From Theobroma cacao (Eukaryota; Streptophyta; Magnoliopsida; Malvales; Malvaceae), in assembly GCF_000208745.1 (NCBI RefSeq), contig NC_030853.1, positions 4,280,019-4,344,018 of the forward strand: DNA of 64,000 bases, read 5' to 3'. The notes beneath the pieces were generated by a model that was not told the origin of the DNA, did not search any database, and saw nothing but the letters and a program-made list of their open reading frames with translations. Positions 59,535 to 64,000 of this stretch are shown piece after piece. Each line of letters starts with the position of its first letter. Within the stretch, counting starts at the first letter, position 1. Made by a program: the position numbers and the translations under genes.

Positions 59535-61288
59535 GCTTATGTGCACTCCCACTCGCACATAGCCGGGTCCACATCAACATACACAAAAGCACCCAATGCA
59601 TATCATGCATATTATCATATTGTGATAACACATAAACCATTGTATAGCACATTTTCACAATATAAAATCACTTCACCAAAGGCTTGTTCCCAAGGTACAT
59701 TTTCAAAGGAAAACTGGATAAAATCTTTCAAATGTTTATACAATTGCATTCACATTCCCAAAACAAATTTTGAAATGCAAGTCCACTCACCGGTATTTAT
59801 TGAGCCTTTAACCGACTCTAACCTCCCTAATGGTCTAATTGGGGCTATGGGACTTCGTTAGAACCTATCATCACATTAGCATCACCAATATGTCAATTCA
59901 CATACTTATAAATTCTAAAAGCTTCCTCTTAACTAGCTTTCAATGGCCATTTAAATGGCTAACTATTCTCACTACCCTTATCACTCTAAAATGAATGAAG
60001 ATCCCAACTACCAATTCACCCACAAATCTAAACACTAATCATTCTCAACACCAAAACTCAATTCTAGTGTACTACTCACCTTGGTAGCTTGTATTTAAAA
60101 TTCTTTCCAAAACTTTCAAGCTATTTTTAAAGCTTCCTCTTTCTCTCTCTAAAACACCTAACTAGTGAGAGAGAGTATAGAAATAAGATTTTTCAAGGGT
60201 TTTAAGGAGAGAGAATGGAAGAGCACAAGGGTTTATGGAAAGGGTGCACCAAAAACATGAAATTTGGAGCTATTTGAGGAAGGTTGTGGAGCTTTCTTAT
60301 CAAGCTTTCATGGAGGTTGGGAAGCAACGTGAAAGAGAAGAAGAAGAAGAAGAAAAGTTGCTGGAGAATGTAGAAGTTGCTGGAAGAAAGAGATGTTTAT
60401 AGCCTAAGCTTATCCATTCCATTTAAATTACCAAAAATGCCCCTCCACAAATTAGCTTATTCTCTTCCAATCTTTTATGCAATCTTTTTACTCTTTTGAC
60501 ATTGAGACAAGGTCCATAATGGTCTAGAAATGCTCGAGTTCATGAAAACTTAAAAATTCTAACTCGAGGTGAAAAATGATCATTTTTCCCCTATTGTGAA
60601 AATCACCAAAATTTTGTTTCCTTGTCATTTTACCCATATTTTCATCAGTCATTTATGCCTTAGGCCTACTTAGGTCATAATATTGTTTAAAATCTTAATT
60701 TTATGGGCTCACTAAAGAAATGACGAAATTACCCCTGATAAAGGATATCGCATATATTACTAACTATGAGTCTATAAAGGTCAAGGTCTCACACATTTAG
60801 TTCTTAAAATGAGTTTAACATTTATGTAAAAACCTTAAGGAAAAACAAGAAAGTTGTACCTCACCTATGGTATCGAGTCCTCCCTAAGAGAAACAATACT
60901 TAACCATATAAACCCAAGCTATGGGTCACTTACTCCAATCTTTCCGTAAATCATGCGAGCTGCTCATATTCTCGAAACCTCTAATAGGATTCAATCATAT
61001 AATATTTAGTAATCATCTTTCAATCCATATAACTCAAGTGATCATTTTGTTAATCCATAAAACTCAATCAATGCATTGCAACTTGTTCTATGGATATCTT
61101 ATAACTTAAAGTTTAATCTACCACTCAATCAAATATTCCAGCATAAGAGGCACGCTCAAGTAGTATCACAATAAAAAGAATAGTATGTAATATTCATGTA
61201 TGCATTAGGGGTGCTTACTTGGTCCTGTCCTACGTTTAAACATCATAAATAGGTGGTATTTCTGCCCCATTTAAGCTATATACATTTG

Positions 61289-61530
61289 TGTGTGGTACGA
61301 TGCCTCGCATTTAGCTCTCATCACTCAAGCAAGAATCACAAGCAGGACTATTACCACCATTCTTGCTTACCACCATCCCTATAGCACTAATTCAAGGCTA
61401 TATATATAATTGTGTGTGGTATAATGCCCCACATCTAACTCTCATCATATGCAAGTGGTATTCCGCCCCAACTCAAGGCTATATATAACTGTGTGTGGTA
61501 CAATGCCCCACATCTGGCTCTCATCATCGT
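61289..61530. repeat. Three GTGTGTGGTA...GCCCCACAT repeats
   Basis: The unit, with a short internal dyad (GTGTGGTA then TGCCCCACAT), starts near 61289, 61411 and 61492 and continues each time with CT(A/C/G)...CTCTCATC. Confidence 0.8.
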
Positions 61531-62650
61531 ATATAATATCAAATATTCATATAAGTCATCAACATATCATACACATACTTCTCTATAAACCATACTCATA
61601 AGTAAGCTTATCTAGTAAGCTATGCAGTACTACTTCACATACTATCCCATAAAATCATGTCTCACATATTTCAAGTTTTTCTCATAGAACATATCATAAG
61701 CTTAAAGGTCGGAACATCTACCTCCACCTAAGCATTGATCTTTATTTTTCCACAGCAACAATTTAGATACAATTTTACCTTGCATTGTATTTTCTAAAAA
61801 TATTCCATCATCATACTTAACATCAAGGATGAAGGTGGGAAACTTACATTCATTTATCATCCATAATCCATATACTTTTCTCATTCATCATCATAATGGA
61901 ATTGAAACATTTGAAGTAAAACATTTGAAAGGAGTTGTCCCCCTTTGTTGAAAACTAATACATGATAGTGATATTTACATACATATATAGATTCTAAAAC
62001 TTCTTTGATAACATTTGGTTAAAATCATTTTATTTAATATTGTGAACATAATTTTCAAATCATACAAGTCAAACAATTCAATAAACCATACTTAGCTTTA
62101 CCATATTAAAATACTTTAAAGAGGTGTACCCACTCACCTTGACAAGAAACGACTTCCTCTGAGCTTCGAGTTGTCAAACCACGCTCATTTTACTATCCCA
62201 AGCTTTAACAATCACCTAATAAAATAGATCTTATCATAAGTTCCTAGTTTCTAGCAAGAAACCCATTTTTGAAACTAGTATATTTATCGAATAACCTTCC
62301 TTTTAAGTTCCAATAAATTTCTAAACTTCAAACCCAATCCATAAAATAAACAACCTTAACTTTCCTTACCTTCACAAGCTCCTTGAAGAGCAAAATCCCC
62401 AAAATTCTTAGCTCAAAAATGGAATAAATAAGCTTAAATTTGTAAAATCCCAGAGTTAGGTCATACCCATGAGATTTAAACTCAAAAATGCCAAATCTTA
62501 CCTTAGAATCGTGTTTGGAAGGTTGAGGGTCTTGAGAGGTTGGGAGAGGGTTGGGATGGTGCTAGGGACAAGTTGGAGGTTGGAAAAAGTGAAAAATGAA
62601 TTTTGTGGCTCAAGTTGGGTTTTATATTTTTTTTTCACACTGAAACCTTG

Positions 62651-62960
62651 GAATCGACACCTTGACTCCTAGGTTTCAATTCCTTATGCTTATTTTTCTG
62701 CTCAAACTTGCTAAGATTGACACCTTAACCTTGAGGTGTCAATTTTTGGAGGTTCTAGTACAATATTTTGAAATTCTAACTTATAGGAATTGACCCTTTA
62801 ACCATTAGGGATTGATTCTTGAGTTTCTAGAAGCTATTCTAAGTATTCCATCTTGAAAGGATCAACCCTTCCTTGCTTAGGGTTGATTCTTGACACTTCC
62901 AAAAGCTATCTAAGGATCTTCTGCACATTGGGATTCTTCTTACCATCGGATCAACCATTC
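62651..62960. repeat. GATCAACCCTT...AGGGTTGATT hairpin array, first copy
   Basis: Inverted-arm units start near 62651, 62714, 62787 and 62859, with a half unit at about 62948. The best is GGATCAACCCTT then TAGGGTTGATTC. Spacing is 63, 73, 72 and 89 bp. Confidence 0.87.
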
Positions 62961-63160
62961 AAGCTCAGACTTGGAAAAATTCATATCTTTGGTTTCCTTT
63001 TTCACCCATTCTTGCAACCATCATTCTTCCATGAATGTAACTCAACAATATGGAGAGATTAAACATCAAATGACAATAAATTTTCATTGGTAATCATCAC
63101 CAATTCATAAAAAGTTCAAATTTTACCAATCTCCACAATATGAAAAATTGGGGTTTCACA

Positions 63161-64000
63161 AACAATCACCGAGCATAATAAATCTTATCATAAACCTTAC
63201 AGTTTCTAGCAAACCCATTTTCAGAAGTAGTTGAGTAATCGAATATCCTTCATTTGAATTCCAACAAGCTTTCAAACTTCAAACAAAAATCGTTTATTGA
63301 ACAACCTTAAGTATTCTTACCTCCACAACCTTTCTGAAGAGTAAAAATCCCCCAAAATCCTTAGCTTAATGAAGGATTAATATGCTGAAATTTGTAGAAA
63401 TATAGAGTTAGGTTATAACCATGAGTTTCAAACCCAAAAATGGGGTCTTGAAGGGTTGTAGAAGGGTTTGTAGGCTACTGGAGGTAAAATCAACACTAAA
63501 GAAATTAGAAATGAGAACTAGGGCTTATGTTAGGGTTATATAATTTTCCACGCTAGATCCTAGGGATCAACCTTTAAAACCCCAAGGGTCGATCCCTGGG
63601 CATATTTTTTTTGCTTGGGTTTGTAGGGATCAACCATAGACCTTCAATGGTTGATCCTTTTCATGTTGAGTAGCTATTTTTAAGTTCTATTTCGTAGGGA
63701 TCGACCTTTTAAAGCTTGAGGGTCGATCTTAATGTTCTTAGAAAATTTTCTAAATGTTCCATCTTGCAGGAATTGACCTTTTAGCCCTTGGGGGTCAATC
63801 TTTTTGGTTCCAAAAGCTCTCCTAAGCATTTTGTTTTTTAGGGATCAACCCACCTTAGGGATCAACCCTTCATGCCTTAACATGAAAAAAAAATCTATTC
63901 TTTTAACTACTCTTCTCTTCCATATTTTCAACCATTGATCATCCACAAATATAATACCATTTCATGAAGAATCATTATTCTCAATCAAATAATTGGGAAA
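63161..64000 (-). mobile_element. Part of a second Ty3 LTR of the same family, cut by window end
   Basis: The text from 63165 repeats, with differences, the sequence from about 62210 (AATCACC...ATCTTATCATAA, then CTTCTGAAGAG against CTTGAAGAG, then GAGTTAGGTTATAACCATGAG). It carries its own hairpin array and runs out of the window. Confidence 0.75.
63563..63870. repeat. GATCAACC...GGTTGATC hairpin array, second copy
   Basis: Units start near 63563, 63624, 63697, 63768 and 63840 (spacing 61, 73, 71, 72 bp). Examples are AGGGATCAACC then GGGTCGATCCC, and AGGGATCGACC then GGGTCGATC. Confidence 0.88.

Larger units (their letters stand above)
58198..60793 (-). mobile_element. Solo Ty3 LTR, 2,596 bp, TSD CATAT/CATTT
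   Basis: It begins TGTCACGACCCAAATTCC and ends AAGGTCTCACA. Flanks CATAT (58193-58197) and CATTT (60794-60798) differ by one base. It is a close relative of 45389-47853 and carries the same CTGCAG words, a (TA)n run, one N and a perfect palindrome. Confidence 0.85.
57470..63160 (-). mobile_element. Ty3 LTR with a nested solo LTR
   Basis: It begins TGTCACACCTCATTTTTGG and ends GGGGTTTCACA. Without the insert at 58198-60793 and its TSD copy it is about 3.1 kb. No convincing TSD was found. It carries hairpin words at 62651-62960 and three GTGTGTGGTA repeats at 61289-61530. The short frames inside have no domain. Confidence 0.75.

Noticed and set aside
57465..63165. TSD for the LTR 57470-63160
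   Set aside because: ACAAA and AACAA are similar only by A-richness.

Overview
This is a plant nuclear window, from a eudicot by its gene structure and repeat content. I cannot name the species; a woody rosid is only a guess. It is AT-rich. It holds one recognisable protein-coding gene (CDS 6602-8994, + strand, two exons), and most of the rest is nested transposable elements. There are two assembly gaps: 257 N at 46639-46895 and one N at 59368.

Layout. 1-2585: fragments of three different LTRs. 2586-2710: a tRNA-type SINE with a 17-bp target-site duplication (TSD). 2860-3930: a broken LINE. 3944-4890: an array of a ~250-bp tandem repeat. 4890-6180: AT-rich DNA. 6180-8994: promoter, 5' UTR and gene. 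9600-19350: a copia-type LTR with its primer-binding site, then a 5' part of an Athila-like Ty3 element (minus strand) invaded by two solo LTRs. 19351-23362: two related Ty3 LTRs and the integrase-chromodomain end of a chromovirus. 23363-40230: a second Athila-like element (minus) that carries a solo LTR in its 3' LTR and a 10.7-kb Sirevirus-like copia element, which itself contains a solo Athila LTR. 40338-47858: a Ty3 chromovirus gag-protease (plus) split by two solo LTRs. 48410-49165: a copia reverse transcriptase-RNase H remnant. 49168-57469: a Ty3 LTR invaded by a Mutator-like element, a 3.6-kb solo LTR and an Athila LTR. 57470-64000: more Ty3 LTRs with one nested solo LTR. For eight solo LTRs I could read the flanking 5-bp TSDs; five are perfect and three differ at one base.

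The most striking pattern is shared by LTRs of unrelated lineages. Copia/Sirevirus, Ty3 chromovirus and Athila LTRs each carry a small cluster of a short self-complementary word. The word differs between families (TTAGTCGACTAA, ATCTATCGATAGAT, TCTCGCTGCAGCGAGA, AATGTATCGATACATT, GATCAACCCTT paired with AAGGGTTGATC, and others). The geometry recurs: words often come in pairs about 21 bp apart, and pairs often repeat every 70-75 bp. Palindrome-rich cis regions are known in maize Sirevirus LTRs. The shared geometry with a family-specific word across Ty1 and Ty3 lineages is what I would follow up. A ~150-bp module next to the words is also shared between an Athila LTR and a chromovirus LTR, in opposite orientation relative to the LTR.

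The one host gene encodes a predicted 722-residue basic, Ser/Arg-rich protein with an N-terminal MGTCFSKKR, a likely N-myristoylation plus S-acylation signal. It resembles the plant family annotated as At1g65710-like, of unknown function.
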